From Micromonospora cremea (lineage in GTDB: Bacteria; Actinomycetota; Actinomycetes; Mycobacteriales; Micromonosporaceae), in NCBI RefSeq assembly GCF_900143515.1, contig NZ_FSQT01000001.1, positions 1,922,001 through 1,986,000 on the forward strand: a stretch of 64,000 nucleotides of DNA, read 5' to 3'. This document shows positions 26,828-36,900 of this stretch, one piece after another. Position numbers and translations under genes: made by a program. The first letter of the stretch is position 1, and each line of letters opens with the position of its first letter. Below the pieces are notes generated by a model. That model searched no databases, had not been told where the DNA came from, and saw only the letters and a program-made list of their open reading frames with translations.

Positions 26828-27975
26828 CGGGGCCACCGGCCCGAGGAGGCGACCACCCGGGCGCCCGCGAAGTCGACCATCGCCACGTCCACCGTGACCG
26901 CCTGCTCGGCGAACCGCAGCAGCACCTGGCGGACGCGCTGGCAGAGCAGGTCGCCGGCCGACGCCAGCAGCCCGGCGTCCTCCCACAGCTCGTACGCGTG
27001 CCGGCCGGTGTTCGCCTCGGTCACCGCGGCGACCAGCGCCGGGTCGCCGCCGGCTTCGGCGGTCACCGCGCCGAGCAGGGAGAGGTCCACCTTGGAGCGG
27101 GTGTAGTGGGTCATCAGGATGCCGGCGGCGAGTTTGGCCAGCTTTCCGGCCATGCCGACGAAGACCACCCCGGTCATCGCGTCGCCCACGGCGGCGGTGA
27201 CCGCGGCCCCGGTGAAGTCGCCGACCTCGACGAAGCAGACCTCGGGCAGCTCGGGCAGCAGCGCGCGGGCGGCCCGCTCGGTGCGCCCGCCGGTGCAGAG
27301 CACCACCGTCCGCTCGCCCTGGGCGGCCATCACGTGCACGGCCTGCACCACGCTGGCCCGCCAGGAGGCGGTGGAGAACGGTCGGACGATCCCGGTGGTG
27401 CCGAGGATCGAGATGCCGCCGAGGATGCCGAGCCGCCGGTTGGTGGTCTTGCGGGCCATGATCTCGCCCCGCGGGACGCTGATCACCACCTGGACGCCGA
27501 CCTCGGTGAGGTCGACCACCTCGGCCACCGCCTCGCTGATCATCCGGCGTGGGGTGTCGTTGATCGCCGGGCCGCCGACCGCGAGCCCGAGGCCCGGTCT
27601 GGTGACCGTGCCGACGCCGGGGCCGCCGGCCAGCCGCAGCCCGGGGACGTCGGTCCAGTCCACGGTGGCGGTCAACTCGGCGCCGTGGGTGACGTCCGGG
27701 TCGTCGCCGGCGTCCTTGACCACCACCGCCTCGGCCCGGGCCGGCGGCGTGCCGGTCAGCTCGCAGCGGGCGACCGGGAAGCGCACCCGGCGCCCGGCGG
27801 GCAGCCCGATCTCCACCTCCGGCTGGGCCGCGCCGGTGACCAGCGCGGTGACCGCGGCCTTGGCCGCCGCCGTCGCGCAGGCGCCGGTGGTCCAGCCGGT
27901 ACGCAGCGCGGTCGGCCGGACCTTCGCGGTACGCGGCAGGTCCGGCTCGCGCAGCGGCGGCTCGGCGTACGTCAC
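26824..27975 (-). CDS. cbiD: cobalt-precorrin-5B C1-methyltransferase
   Basis: A 383-aa enzyme with the family's diagnostic N-terminus LRTGWTTGACATAAAKAAV. It also has VGTVTRPGLGLAVGGPAINDTPRRMI, RRLGILGGISILGTTGIVRPFS and VGMAGKLAKLAAGILMTHYTRSKVD. CbiD adds the C1 methyl in the cobalt-early pathway, where aerobic organisms use CobF. Its presence with CbiG argues that the main flux carries cobalt from the start. It starts at GTG 27975, four bases into cobM's stop (GTGA). Confidence 0.94.
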   Translation of the reverse strand: MTYAEPPLREPDLPRTAKVRPTALRTGWTTGACATAAAKAAVTALVTGAAQPEVEIGLPAGRRVRFPVARCELTGTPPARAEAVVVKDAGDDPDVTHGAELTATVDWTDVPGLRLAGGPGVGTVTRPGLGLAVGGPAINDTPRRMISEAVAEVVDLTEVGVQVVISVPRGEIMARKTTNRRLGILGGISILGTTGIVRPFSTASWRASVVQAVHVMAAQGERTVVLCTGGRTERAARALLPELPEVCFVEVGDFTGAAVTAAVGDAMTGVVFVGMAGKLAKLAAGILMTHYTRSKVDLSLLGAVTAEAGGDPALVAAVTEANTGRHAYELWEDAGLLASAGDLLCQRVRQVLLRFAEQAVTVDVAMVDFAGARVVASSGRWPR

Positions 27976-28844
27976 GAGGTGGGCCCGACATCGGGTGTCG
28001 CCGGCACGCCGCCGGCCTGGACCGTCCCGCTGGCGCGGGTGCCCGCCTGGCGGCGGAGTTCGGCGCGGGCGGTCGGCTCGGCCCGTCGGAACGTGTGGAA
28101 GTGCCCGGGGTGGTACAGGTGCGAACGGGTGCCCTCGGCGGCCAGCGCCGGCCCGACCAGGAAGAGGGTGTGCTTCCACAGCCGGTGCTGCTTGACCGTC
28201 GCCTCCAGGGTGCCGACCGTGCAGCGCACCACCAGCTCGTCCGGCCAGGTCGCCTGGTACGCCACCACGGCCGGGGTGTCCGCCGGGTAGCCGCCGGCCA
28301 GCAGCTCGGCCTGCACCTGCCCGGAGCGGGCCGCGGAGAGGAACAGCGCCATGGTGGTGCCGTGCCGGGCGAAGTCGCGCACCCGCTCCCCGGGCGGCAT
28401 CGGGGTCTTGCCGCCCTCCAGCCGGGTGAGGATCACCGACTGCGCCACCTCGGGGACGGTCAGCTCCCGCCCGACGATCGCCGCGACGGCGGTGAACGAG
28501 GAGACCCCGGGCACGATCTCGACGGCCAGGCCGAGCGCCCGGCACACGTCCAGCTGCTCCTGCACCGCGCCCCACAGCGCCGGGTCGCCGGAGTGGATCC
28601 GCGCCACGGTCAACCCCTGCTCGGCGGCCCGCGTATAGAGCGGGAGCACCCCCTCGATGGGTAGCTGCGAGGAGTCCACGATCTCGGCGTCGGGCCGGGC
28701 GTGCGCGAGCACGTCGGCGTGCACCAGGCTGGCCGCCCAGATCACAATGTCCGCCTCGGCGATCACCCGGGCGGCCCGCAGGGTCAGCAGGTCCGCCGCC
28801 CCGGGGCCGGCGCCGACGAACCACACCGTGCCGTCGCTGGTCAC
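27972..28844 (-). CDS. cobM: precorrin-4 C11-methyltransferase
   Basis: A 290-aa SAM methyltransferase of the tetrapyrrole methylase fold. It contains VWFVGAGPGAADLLTLRAAR, WAASLVHADVLAHARPDAEI, RIHSGDPALWGAVQEQ and VPGVSSFTAVAAIVGREL. VILTRLEGGKTPMPPGE, typical of CobM/CbiF, is also present. The last 35 residues are a polar, Pro/Ala-rich tail beyond the usual family end. GTG 28844 overlaps the cobI stop by four bases. Confidence 0.93.
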   Translation of the reverse strand: MTSDGTVWFVGAGPGAADLLTLRAARVIAEADIVIWAASLVHADVLAHARPDAEIVDSSQLPIEGVLPLYTRAAEQGLTVARIHSGDPALWGAVQEQLDVCRALGLAVEIVPGVSSFTAVAAIVGRELTVPEVAQSVILTRLEGGKTPMPPGERVRDFARHGTTMALFLSAARSGQVQAELLAGGYPADTPAVVAYQATWPDELVVRCTVGTLEATVKQHRLWKHTLFLVGPALAAEGTRSHLYHPGHFHTFRRAEPTARAELRRQAGTRASGTVQAGGVPATPDVGPTS

Positions 28845-29629
28845 AGCTTTCCTCCTCGGTGTTCGCGGCGCGCCGGGACCAGCAGCGTCGACAGGTACGG
28901 CAGGTCGTGCTCGGAGTCGTCGACCGGGCCGATGCGTTCCCCGGGCAGCCCCAGGCTCCGCCCGAGCACGGCGTCGGCGAGCCGGCCCTGTCGGCGCAGC
29001 TCGGCGAGCAGTTCCGGGTGCCGCCGCCAGCCCTTGTACGCGACCACGGTGCCCGGCCCGGCCAGCGCGTCGGCGAACAGCGCCAACCCGGCGGTGGCCG
29101 GCAGCAGGGTCAGCGGCTCGCGTCCCTCGCAGAGCGGGGTGCCGCTGCGCGCGGCCAGCTCCTGCATGGCGGTGACGCCCGGCACGGTCGCCACGCGCAC
29201 CGCCGGGCGCAGCGCGCGGACGCTCTGCGCCAGGTAGCCGAAGGTGGAGTAGACGTTCGGGTCACCGATGGTGGCGAAGGCCAGCGACCGGGCGCCCGCG
29301 CCGATCGCCTCGATGACGACCCGCGCGGCGGCGTCCCAGGCCGCGGCCCGCCGGGCGGTCACCCCGCCCCGGTCGTCCAGGGCGAAGGGCAGCCGGCGCA
29401 ACCGGTCGGCCGCGACGTGGGCCCGCACCGTCCGCTCGGCGCGCCCCGGGTCCGCGCCCGGCGGACCGGCGGTCGCGGTCGGCTCGGCCCGGTCGGCCAT
29501 CACGGGTACGAGGACCAGGTCCGCCTCGCGCAGCACCCGCACCGCCTTGACGGTGAGCAGTTCCGGGTCGCCTGGCCCGACACCCACTCCGGTCAGCGTG
29601 GCCACCGCCCGGGCGCCGTCGGCGCTCAC
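28841..29629 (-). CDS. cobI: precorrin-2 C20-methyltransferase
   Basis: A 262-aa enzyme methylating C20 of precorrin-2 or cobalt-sirohydrochlorin-derived factor II. The SAM fold is recognisable by GVGVGPGDPELLTVKAVRVL, LAFATIGDPNVYSTFGYL (the CobI-typical YSTF) and VPGVTAMQELAARSGTPL. A Pro/Arg/Glu-rich loop at about residues 50-70 enlarges the protein slightly. It starts at GTG 29629 in a GTGA overlap with cobB and is translationally coupled to cobM downstream. Confidence 0.93.
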   Translation of the reverse strand: MSADGARAVATLTGVGVGPGDPELLTVKAVRVLREADLVLVPVMADRAEPTATAGPPGADPGRAERTVRAHVAADRLRRLPFALDDRGGVTARRAAAWDAAARVVIEAIGAGARSLAFATIGDPNVYSTFGYLAQSVRALRPAVRVATVPGVTAMQELAARSGTPLCEGREPLTLLPATAGLALFADALAGPGTVVAYKGWRRHPELLAELRRQGRLADAVLGRSLGLPGERIGPVDDSEHDLPYLSTLLVPARREHRGGKL

Positions 29630-30987
29630 TGGCACGCCTCGACGAGACGACGGGCGGCACCGGGGTGGCCGGCCCAGTGGGTGTGCAGGTAGGAGGCGTG
29701 CACCCGGCCGGCGACGAAGCCGTGCTCCGCGCCGTTCCAGCGCCACGCCGGCCGGTCGCCGTGCCCCGGGTCGGTGGCGGTGCGGTGGAACTCGTGCCCG
29801 CGTACCGGCTCGCCGGCCCGGGCCACCGGGGAGTCGGTGACGGCCAGGGCCTCCCGGTAGCCGAGGGTGAGCCGGCCGGTCATCCGGGCGGTCAGGTCCA
29901 GCCGACCGCACATCGGCGCGCCGTCCAGGGACCGCCCGAGGTAGAGCAGCCCGGCGCACTCGGCCACGATCGGCCCGTCGAAGGCGGCCAGCTCGGCGCG
30001 GAGCGCCGCGTTGCCGGCCAGCGCCTCCGCGTACGCCTCGGGAAAGCCGCCGCCGACCACCACGGCGCGGGTGCCGGCGGGCAGCGCCGGATCGCGCAAC
30101 GGGTCGACGGTGACCACGTCCGCGCCGGCCGCGGTGAGCAGTTCGGCGGTCTCCGCGTACGAGAAGGTGAAGGCGGGACCACCGGCCAGCGCGACCGGCG
30201 GCCGCTCCCTGCCGGCCGGCCCGCCGACGGCGGTGACCGGGTCCCAGGCCAAGGCCGTCAGCGGTGGGGCGCTGCGGGCCAAGTCGAGCACCGCGTCGAG
30301 GTCCACGGTGGACTCGACCAGCTCGGCCAGGGCGGTGACGATCGCGAGGGACTCGGGTGCCCGCTCGGCGACCGGGACCAGGCCCAGGTGCCGGGCCGGG
30401 GCGGCCACCTCGGCGGCCCGGGTGACCGCCCCGAGCACCGGTACGCCCACCTCGGCCAGCGCGTCGCGCAGCAGGGTCTCGTGCCGGGGCGAGCCGACCC
30501 GGTTGAGGATCACCCCGCCGATCCGCACGGCGGGGTCGAAGGCGGCCATGCCGAGGGTCAGCGCGGCGGCCGAGCGGCCCTGGGCGGTGGTGTCCAGCAC
30601 CAGCAGCACGGGGGCCTCGATGAGCCGGGCGACGTGCGCGGTGGAGGCGTAGTCGCGGCGGCCGACCGCGCCGTCGTGCAGACCCATCACGCCCTCCACC
30701 ACGGCCACGTCGGCGGGCGTCGGGACGTTCGCGCCGTGCCGCAGCAACGGGGCGATCCGCTCCGCGCCGACCAGGAACGGGTCGAGGTTGCGGCCGGGTC
30801 GCCCGGCGGCGAGGGCGTGGTAGCCGGGGTCGATGTAGTCCGGGCCGACTTTGTGCGGGCTGACCGTGAGGCCCCGGCGGCGCAGCGCGGCGAGCAGCCC
30901 GGTGGCGACGGTGGTCTTGCCGTGGCCGCTGGCCGGCGCGGCGACCACCACCCGGGGCAGCGGCCACGGGTCGGCGTGGACGCTCAC
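29626..30987 (-). CDS. cobB: cobyrinate a,c-diamide synthase
   Basis: A 453-aa glutamine amidotransferase/ligase that amidates the a and c carboxylates using ATP and glutamine. The N-terminal dethiobiotin-synthetase-like ATPase has VVAAPASGHGKTTVATGL, KVGPDYIDPGYH and VVEGVMGLHDG. The class I glutaminase domain at the C-terminus shows VVGGGFPEAYAEAL, the nucleophile Cys in VAECAGLLYLG, and the late His in LHTHWAGHP. All are standard for CobB/CbiA. The start is GTG 30987, overlapping the cobO stop. Confidence 0.94.
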   Translation of the reverse strand: MSVHADPWPLPRVVVAAPASGHGKTTVATGLLAALRRRGLTVSPHKVGPDYIDPGYHALAAGRPGRNLDPFLVGAERIAPLLRHGANVPTPADVAVVEGVMGLHDGAVGRRDYASTAHVARLIEAPVLLVLDTTAQGRSAAALTLGMAAFDPAVRIGGVILNRVGSPRHETLLRDALAEVGVPVLGAVTRAAEVAAPARHLGLVPVAERAPESLAIVTALAELVESTVDLDAVLDLARSAPPLTALAWDPVTAVGGPAGRERPPVALAGGPAFTFSYAETAELLTAAGADVVTVDPLRDPALPAGTRAVVVGGGFPEAYAEALAGNAALRAELAAFDGPIVAECAGLLYLGRSLDGAPMCGRLDLTARMTGRLTLGYREALAVTDSPVARAGEPVRGHEFHRTATDPGHGDRPAWRWNGAEHGFVAGRVHASYLHTHWAGHPGAARRLVEACQ

Positions 30988-31595
30988 CACTCGATGCCCT
31001 TCTGGCCCTTCTGGCCGGCGTCCATCGGGTGCTTGACCTTGGTCAGCTCCGCCACCAGGTCGGCGGCGGCCACCAGGCGCGGGTCGGCGTCCCGGCCGGT
31101 GATGACCACGTGCTGGAAGCCGGGGCGGTCGGCCAGGGTGGCCACCACCTCGTCGACGTCCACCCAGCCCCACTTCATCGGGTAGGTGAACTCGTCCAGC
31201 ACGTACAGCCCGTAGCGCTCGGCGGCCAGGTCGCGCTGGATCTGCCGCCAGCCCTCCAGGGCGTCGGCGGCGTGGTCGGCGTCGCCGCCGCGCTGGATCC
31301 AGGACCAGCCCTCGCCCATCTTGTGCCACGCCACCGGCGCGCCCTGGCCGGTGCGCTCGTGCACCTCGCCGAGGGCCCGGAAGGCGTTCTCCTCCCCCAC
31401 CCGCCACTTGGCGCTCTTGACGAACTGGAACACCCCGACCGGCAGGCCGGCGGTCCACGCCCGCAGCGCGAGCCCGAAGGCGGCCGTGGACTTACCCTTC
31501 ATCTGTCCGGTGTGGACGATCAGCAGTGGCCGGTGCCGTCGCTGCCGGGTGGTCAACCCGTCGGCGGGCACCGTGCTCGGCTTTCCCTGCGGCAT
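30984..31595 (-). CDS. cobO: cob(I)yrinic acid a,c-diamide adenosyltransferase
   Basis: A 203-aa BtuR/CobO-type enzyme that transfers adenosine from ATP to reduced cobalt. It has the P-loop variant HTGQMKGKSTAAFGLALRA, FQFVKSAKWRVGEE, HKMGEGWSWIQRGGDAD and YVLDEFTYPMKWGWVD. ATG 31595 with AGGAGAG eight bases upstream is a strong independent start. This fits with cobO opening the second part of the cluster after the 105-base repeat region. The C-terminus KHPMDAGQKGQKGIEW is the usual family end. Confidence 0.94.
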   Translation of the reverse strand: MPQGKPSTVPADGLTTRQRRHRPLLIVHTGQMKGKSTAAFGLALRAWTAGLPVGVFQFVKSAKWRVGEENAFRALGEVHERTGQGAPVAWHKMGEGWSWIQRGGDADHAADALEGWRQIQRDLAAERYGLYVLDEFTYPMKWGWVDVDEVVATLADRPGFQHVVITGRDADPRLVAAADLVAELTKVKHPMDAGQKGQKGIEW

Positions 31596-31631
31596 CAGCA
31601 ATCTCTCCTTCTCGTCCCCACGCCCGGCACC

Positions 31632-31775
31632 CACACCCGCACCCGCACCCGCACCCGCACGATCTTGCAGTTTCGGTCGGCCATATATGTGCTTCGTCCG
31701 CTATGACCGGGCAGCAAGTGCAAGATCGCGGGTGGGGGTGCGGGTGGGGGTGCGGGTGAGGGTGGGGGGTTGGGT
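31632..31775. repeat. tandem hexamer tracts flanking an inverted repeat (cobO / chelatase junction)
   Basis: CACCCG-type tracts (31632-31659) and GGGTGC/GGGTGG tracts (31729-31775) flank CGATCTTGCA (31660-31669) and its exact complement TGCAAGATCG (31719-31728). An AT-richer core with CCATATATG lies between. The whole element is roughly palindromic. It supplies the 3' end of the chelatase gene and most of the gap before cobO. It could act as a terminator and/or hold a promoter for cobO. Confidence 0.6.
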
Positions 31776-33944
31776 CAGGGTGGTTAGGGGGTGGTGGGGG
31801 GCGTTGTTGAGTTGGGTTGCCAGGCGGCGGGCCAGGTGCAGGCGGACGGGGCCGGACTCGCAGTCGACGACGACGCAGGCCGCGCCCGTCGCGGCCAGCA
31901 CCGCCGCCGCTGCCGCCGCGCGGTCCAGCGGGCGCTGGCCGGCGGTGGCCCGGCCGTCGGTGACGACCAGGACCAGCGGGCGCCGCTTCGGGTCGCGCAG
32001 GCGCTCCACCCGCAGCAGGTCGGCGGCGGCGAGCAGCCCCTCGGCCAACGGGGTACGCCCGCCGGTGGGCAGCTCGGCCAAGCGGGTCGATGCGGCCAGC
32101 ACCGACGAGGTGGCCGGCAGCACCGTCCGCGCGCCGGCGCCCCGGAAGGCGATCACCGCGACCTTGTCCCGCCGCTGGTACGCGTCGGTGAGCAGGGCCA
32201 GCACCGCGTCCTTGACGGCGGTCATCCGCTGCCGGGCGCCCATCGAGCCGCTCGCGTCCACCACGAACAGCACCAGGTTGCCCTCACGCCCCTCGCGGAC
32301 CGCCGCACGAACGTCGGCCGGGCGCAGCCGCAGCGGGCCGGCCAGCCGCCCCCGGGCGGCCTGGTGCGGGGCGGCGGCGCGGACCGTGGCCGGCAGGTGC
32401 AGCGCACCGACCCGACCCGAAGGCACCCGGGCCCCGGTGGTGCGGCCCCGCCCGGTGCGGGCACGCGAGCGCCGACCCGGCACCCCGTCACCCACACCGG
32501 GCGCGGTGAGCAGCCGCGCTCTCAATCCACCCCGGGGTACGGCCACCGGCTGACCGCTCCGGCCGTCTCCGGCGCTGCCCCGCCCACCGGACGGGTCGTC
32601 CTCGCCGCCGGCCGTTCCGTCCCGTCCGTCGGTCCGGCCGGCTTCCTGCCCGCCCGCACCATTGTCGTTCGTCGCACGCTGGGGCCACTCGCCGTCGGCG
32701 GGCCCGTTCGCCCCCTCGGCCGGCCAGTCCGGCCCGGTGCCCGGATACGCGGTCGAGGTGGCTCTGCCCTGGTCGGCTCCGTCGTCCCTTCCCTCGGCGC
32801 TCGCGTCGGGGCCACGTCCGTCCGGGCCGCCGTCGCCGGCTGGACCACCGCCGGGACCGCCCCCACCGGCCGGACCGCCGCCGTCGGGGCCACGGTCGTC
32901 GGGGCCGCCGTCGTCCGGGTCATCGGGGTGCGCGTCCTCGGCCCGTTGCAACGCCTCGTCGAGGCGCTTCTCGTCCAGGCCCGGAGTGTCGAACGGGTCG
33001 CGGCGACGGCGGTGCGGCAGGGCCAGCCGGGCGGCCACCCGTACGTCGTCGATGGTGACCCGGTCCCGGCCGTGCCAGGCGGCATGCGCCAGCGCGGTAC
33101 GCGCGGTGACGATGTCGGCGCGCATCCCGTCCACATCGAACGCGGCGCACACCTCGGCGATCTGGCGCAGCGCGGCGTCGGGCAGACGTACCCCCGGAAG
33201 CCGGCGGCGGGCGGCCGCCACCTGGCCGGCGATCTCGGCGTCGGCGTCGGCCCAGCGGGCGGCGAAGCCGGCCGGATCGGCGTCGGCGGCGAGCCGGCGG
33301 CGCACCACCTCGACCCGGACGGCCGGGTCCCGGCTGGCGCCGACCTCGACCGTGAGCCCGAACCGGTCGAGCAGCTGCGGGCGCAGCTCCCCCTCCTCCG
33401 GGTTCATGGTGCCGACCAGCAGGAACCGGGCGGCGTGACTGACCGAGACGCCCTCCCGCTCGACGTGGCTGCGGCCCATCGCCGCCGCGTCCAGCAGCAG
33501 GTCGACCAGGTGGTCGTGCAGCAGGTTGACCTCGTCGACGTAGAGCACGCCCCGGTGCGCGGCGGCGAGCAGGCCCGGCTCGAAGGCGCGTACCCCCTCG
33601 CCGAGGGCCTTCTCCAGGTCCAGCGAGCCGACCACCCGGTCCTCGGCGGCGCCCACCGGCAGCTCCACCAGCCGGGCCGGACGGGTCTCGGGGGCGGCGC
33701 CCGCCGGGTGCGGGCCGTCCGGGCAGGCCGGGTCGGGCTCGGCCGGGTCGCAGCCGAACCGGCAGCCGGCGACCCGGTGCACCGGCGGCAGCAGCGCGGC
33801 GAGGGCGCGCACGGCGGTGGACTTGGCGGTGCCCTTCTCGCCGCGGACCAGCACCCCGCCGATCGCCGGGGAGACCGCGTTGAGCAGCAACGCCAGCCGC
33901 ATGTCGGCCATGCCGAGCACGGCACTGAACGGGTAGGTGGTCAT
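31701..33944 (-). CDS. magnesium-chelatase-like (ChlI-ChlD fusion) cobaltochelatase ATPase subunit
   Basis: The 747-aa protein combines ChlI and ChlD halves. The AAA+ motor (1-330) has [13 protein letters not shown] (P-loop), a Cys cluster CRFGCDP and ACPDGPH, and [17 protein letters not shown] (Walker B). A long Gly/Pro/Asp-rich linker (about 350-480) follows. The C-terminal VWA domain has the MIDAS motif [13 protein letters not shown]. Such proteins replace CobS/CobT and energise CobN for ATP-driven Co insertion into hydrogenobyrinate diamide. ATG 33944 overlaps the cobN stop. The last 20 or so residues ([11 protein letters not shown]) derive from the repeat element at 31632-31775 and are unlikely to be ancestral. 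Confidence 0.9.
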   Translation of the reverse strand: MTTYPFSAVLGMADMRLALLLNAVSPAIGGVLVRGEKGTAKSTAVRALAALLPPVHRVAGCRFGCDPAEPDPACPDGPHPAGAAPETRPARLVELPVGAAEDRVVGSLDLEKALGEGVRAFEPGLLAAAHRGVLYVDEVNLLHDHLVDLLLDAAAMGRSHVEREGVSVSHAARFLLVGTMNPEEGELRPQLLDRFGLTVEVGASRDPAVRVEVVRRRLAADADPAGFAARWADADAEIAGQVAAARRRLPGVRLPDAALRQIAEVCAAFDVDGMRADIVTARTALAHAAWHGRDRVTIDDVRVAARLALPHRRRRDPFDTPGLDEKRLDEALQRAEDAHPDDPDDGGPDDRGPDGGGPAGGGGPGGGPAGDGGPDGRGPDASAEGRDDGADQGRATSTAYPGTGPDWPAEGANGPADGEWPQRATNDNGAGGQEAGRTDGRDGTAGGEDDPSGGRGSAGDGRSGQPVAVPRGGLRARLLTAPGVGDGVPGRRSRARTGRGRTTGARVPSGRVGALHLPATVRAAAPHQAARGRLAGPLRLRPADVRAAVREGREGNLVLFVVDASGSMGARQRMTAVKDAVLALLTDAYQRRDKVAVIAFRGAGARTVLPATSSVLAASTRLAELPTGGRTPLAEGLLAAADLLRVERLRDPKRRPLVLVVTDGRATAGQRPLDRAAAAAAVLAATGAACVVVDCESGPVRLHLARRLATQLNNAPHHPLTTLTQPPTLTRTPTRTPTRDLALAARS

Positions 33945-36900
33945 GCGCGGTCCTCCAGGTCACCCTCGCTGGCCAGGTACGTGTCGCGGAGCCGGTCGAG
34001 GGTGGCCGGCTCCGGTTCGGCCCACAGCCCCCGGTCGGCGGCCTCCAGCAGCCGCTCGGTGATGCCGCGCAGCGCCCACGGGTTGGACCGCTCCAGGAAC
34101 TCCCGGGTGGTCTCGTCGAAGAGGTACGCGGCGGCCAGGTGCTCGTACATCCAGTCGTCGACGACACCGGCGGTGGCGTCGTAGCCGAACAGGTAGTCCA
34201 CGGTGGCGGCCAGCTCGAAGGCGCCCTTGTAGCCGTGCCGGCGCATCGCGGCGATCCACTTCGGATTGACCACCCGGGCCCGGAACACCCGCCGGGTCTC
34301 CTCGCCCAACGTGCGGGTACGCACGTCGTGCGGCATCGCCGAGTCGCCCACGTACGCCTGGGGCGAGGCGCCGGTGAGGTGGCGGACCATCGCCACCATC
34401 CCGCCGTGGTACTGGAAGTAGTCGTCGGAGTCGACGATGTCGTGCTCGCGGGTGTCCTGGTTCTTCACCGCCACCGCGATCCGGGCGAACGAGCGTTCCA
34501 TGTCGGCACGTGCCTCCCGCCCGTCCAGGCCACGGCCGTAGGCGTAGCCGCCCCAGACCGCGTACACCTCGGCCAGGTCGGCGTCGCTGCGCCAGGTCCG
34601 GGCATCGATCAGCGGCAGCAGCCCGGCGCCGTACGCACCGGGTTTGGAGCCGAAGATCCGGGCGGTGGCCCGCCGTTCGTCGCCGTGCTCGGCGAGGTCG
34701 GCGGCGACGTGCGCTCGCACGTAGTTCTCCGCGTCCGGCTCGTCCAGGGCGGCGACCCGGCGGACGGCGTCGTCGAGCAGCGCCACAACGTGCGGGAACG
34801 CGTCGCGGAAGAAGCCGGAGATGCGCACGGTGACGTCGACGCGGGGCCGGCCCAGCTCGGCCGTCGGCACCACCTCGATCCCGGTGACCCGCCGCGACCG
34901 GTCGTCCCAGACCGGCCGGCAGCCCAGCAGCGCGAGCACCTCGGCGATGTCGTCGCCCTGGGTGCGCATGGCGCTGGTGCCCCACACGGTCAACCCCACC
35001 GAGCGGGGGTACTCGCCGGTGTCGGCGAGGTGTCGGGCCAGCAGCGAGTCCGCGAGGGCCACCCCGACGTCCCAGGCGTTGCGGCTGGGGATGGCCTTAG
35101 GGTCGACGGAGTAGAAGTTGCGGCCGGTGGGCAGCACGTTGACCAGACCCCGGGTGGGTGAGCCGGACGGGCCGGGCGGTACGAACCGGCCGTCGAGCGC
35201 GCCGAGGGTGTTGGTCAGCTCGTCGGTGGTCCGGTCCAGCCGGGGCACCAGCTCGGTGGCGGCGAAGCGCAGCACGGCGGCGACGTCCGGGATCGGTCGG
35301 CCGGTCACCTCCTCGACCACCGCGTCGACGGCTTCGGCGGTCCAGCCGAGGGTTTCCATCCCGACCACCAGCCGGCGGGCCAGCGCCTCGATCAGGTCGA
35401 CCGCGTCGGCGGCGGTGCCGGCCGGCCCGTCCGCGACGTCGGTCAGCGCCGCGGGCAGGGTCAGTCGCTGTCCCGGCGACGCGAGCAACTCCTGCTCATC
35501 GAGCCCGTACGCGGCGGCGAGGGCCTGCCGCAGGCCGGGCAGGGCGCGGGTGCCGCCCCAGATCTGCGGGGCGCGCAGCACCGCGAGGACCAGGTTGACC
35601 CGGGGCTCGCCGGTGGGCGCATCGGCGAGGATGTGCAGCCCGTCGCGGATCTGCACGTCCTTGACCTCGCAGAGGTACCCGTCGAGGTGCAGCACGAAGT
35701 CGTCGAAGTCGTCGGCGTCCGGCATCGCGTCGGCGTTCAGGTCGTGGTGCAGCTCGGCGGCGCGCACCAGGTCCCAGATCTGCGCCCGCACGGTGGGCAC
35801 CTTGGCCGGGTCGAGCGCCTGCACGGTCGCGTACTCGTCGAGCAGTTGCTCCAGCTTGGCCAGGTCGCCGTAGGTCTCGGCGCGGGCCATCGGCGGCACC
35901 AGGTGGTCGATGACCACGGCGTGCGCCCGCCGCTTGGCCTGGGTGCCCTCGCCCGGATCGTTGACGATGAACGGGTAGACCAGCGGCAGGTCGCCGAGGA
36001 CCGCGTCGGGGGCGCAGTCGGCGGCGAGGCCGAGGCCCTTGCCGGGGAGCCATTCGAGGGTGCCGTGCTTGCCCAGGTGCACCACGGCGTCGGCGCCGAA
36101 CCCACCGTCGGCGACCGGCGCCGCCAGCCAGCGGTACGCGGCCAGGTAATGGTGGCTGGGCGGCAGGTCCGGGTCGTGGTAAATGGCGATCGGGTTCTCG
36201 CCGAAACCGCGCGGCGGCTGGATCAGCAGCACCACATTGCCGAAGCGCAGCCCGGCGAGCACGATGTCCCCGCCGTCGGTGTACAGCTCGCCGGGGGGCT
36301 CGCCCCAGTGTGCGAGCATCCGCTCGCGCAGCGCGCCGGGCACCTGCTCGAACCAGCGCCGGTAGGTCACGCCGGGCACCCGGGCCTCGGCCGCGGCCAG
36401 CTGCTCCGGGGTGAGCCACTCCACGTCGTGACCGCCGGCGGCGATCAGCGCGTGGATCAGCGCGTCGCCGTCGTCGGGAACCGGGGTGTCGCCGAGGTGG
36501 TAGCCGGCGTCGGCGAGCGCGGCGAGGAGCCGGACCGCCGAGACCGGGGTGTCCAGCCCGACGGCGTTGCCGACCCGCGAGTGCTTGGTGGGGTACGAGC
36601 TGAGCACGACCGCGATCCGCTTGTCCGCGTTGGGCACGTACCGCAGCCGGGCGTGGCGCACCGCGATGCCGGCCACCCGGGCCGCGCGTTCCTCGTCGGC
36701 GGCGTAGACGGAGAGCCCGTCGGCGTCGATCCGCTTGAACGAGAACGGCACGGTGACGATCCGGCCGTCGAACTCGGGAATGGCGACCTGCATCGCGGCG
36801 TCCAACGGGGACATTCCGGCGTCGCTGCCGGCCCACTGCTCGCGGGTGCTGGTCAGGCAGAGCGCCTGGATGATCGGCACGTCCAGGGCGGCCAGCACGC

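Noticed and set aside
31632..31775. Short tandem repeat array as a CRISPR or VNTR locus
   Set aside because: The hexamer units are imperfect and arranged as inverted flanks of one dyad, not as spaced repeats.
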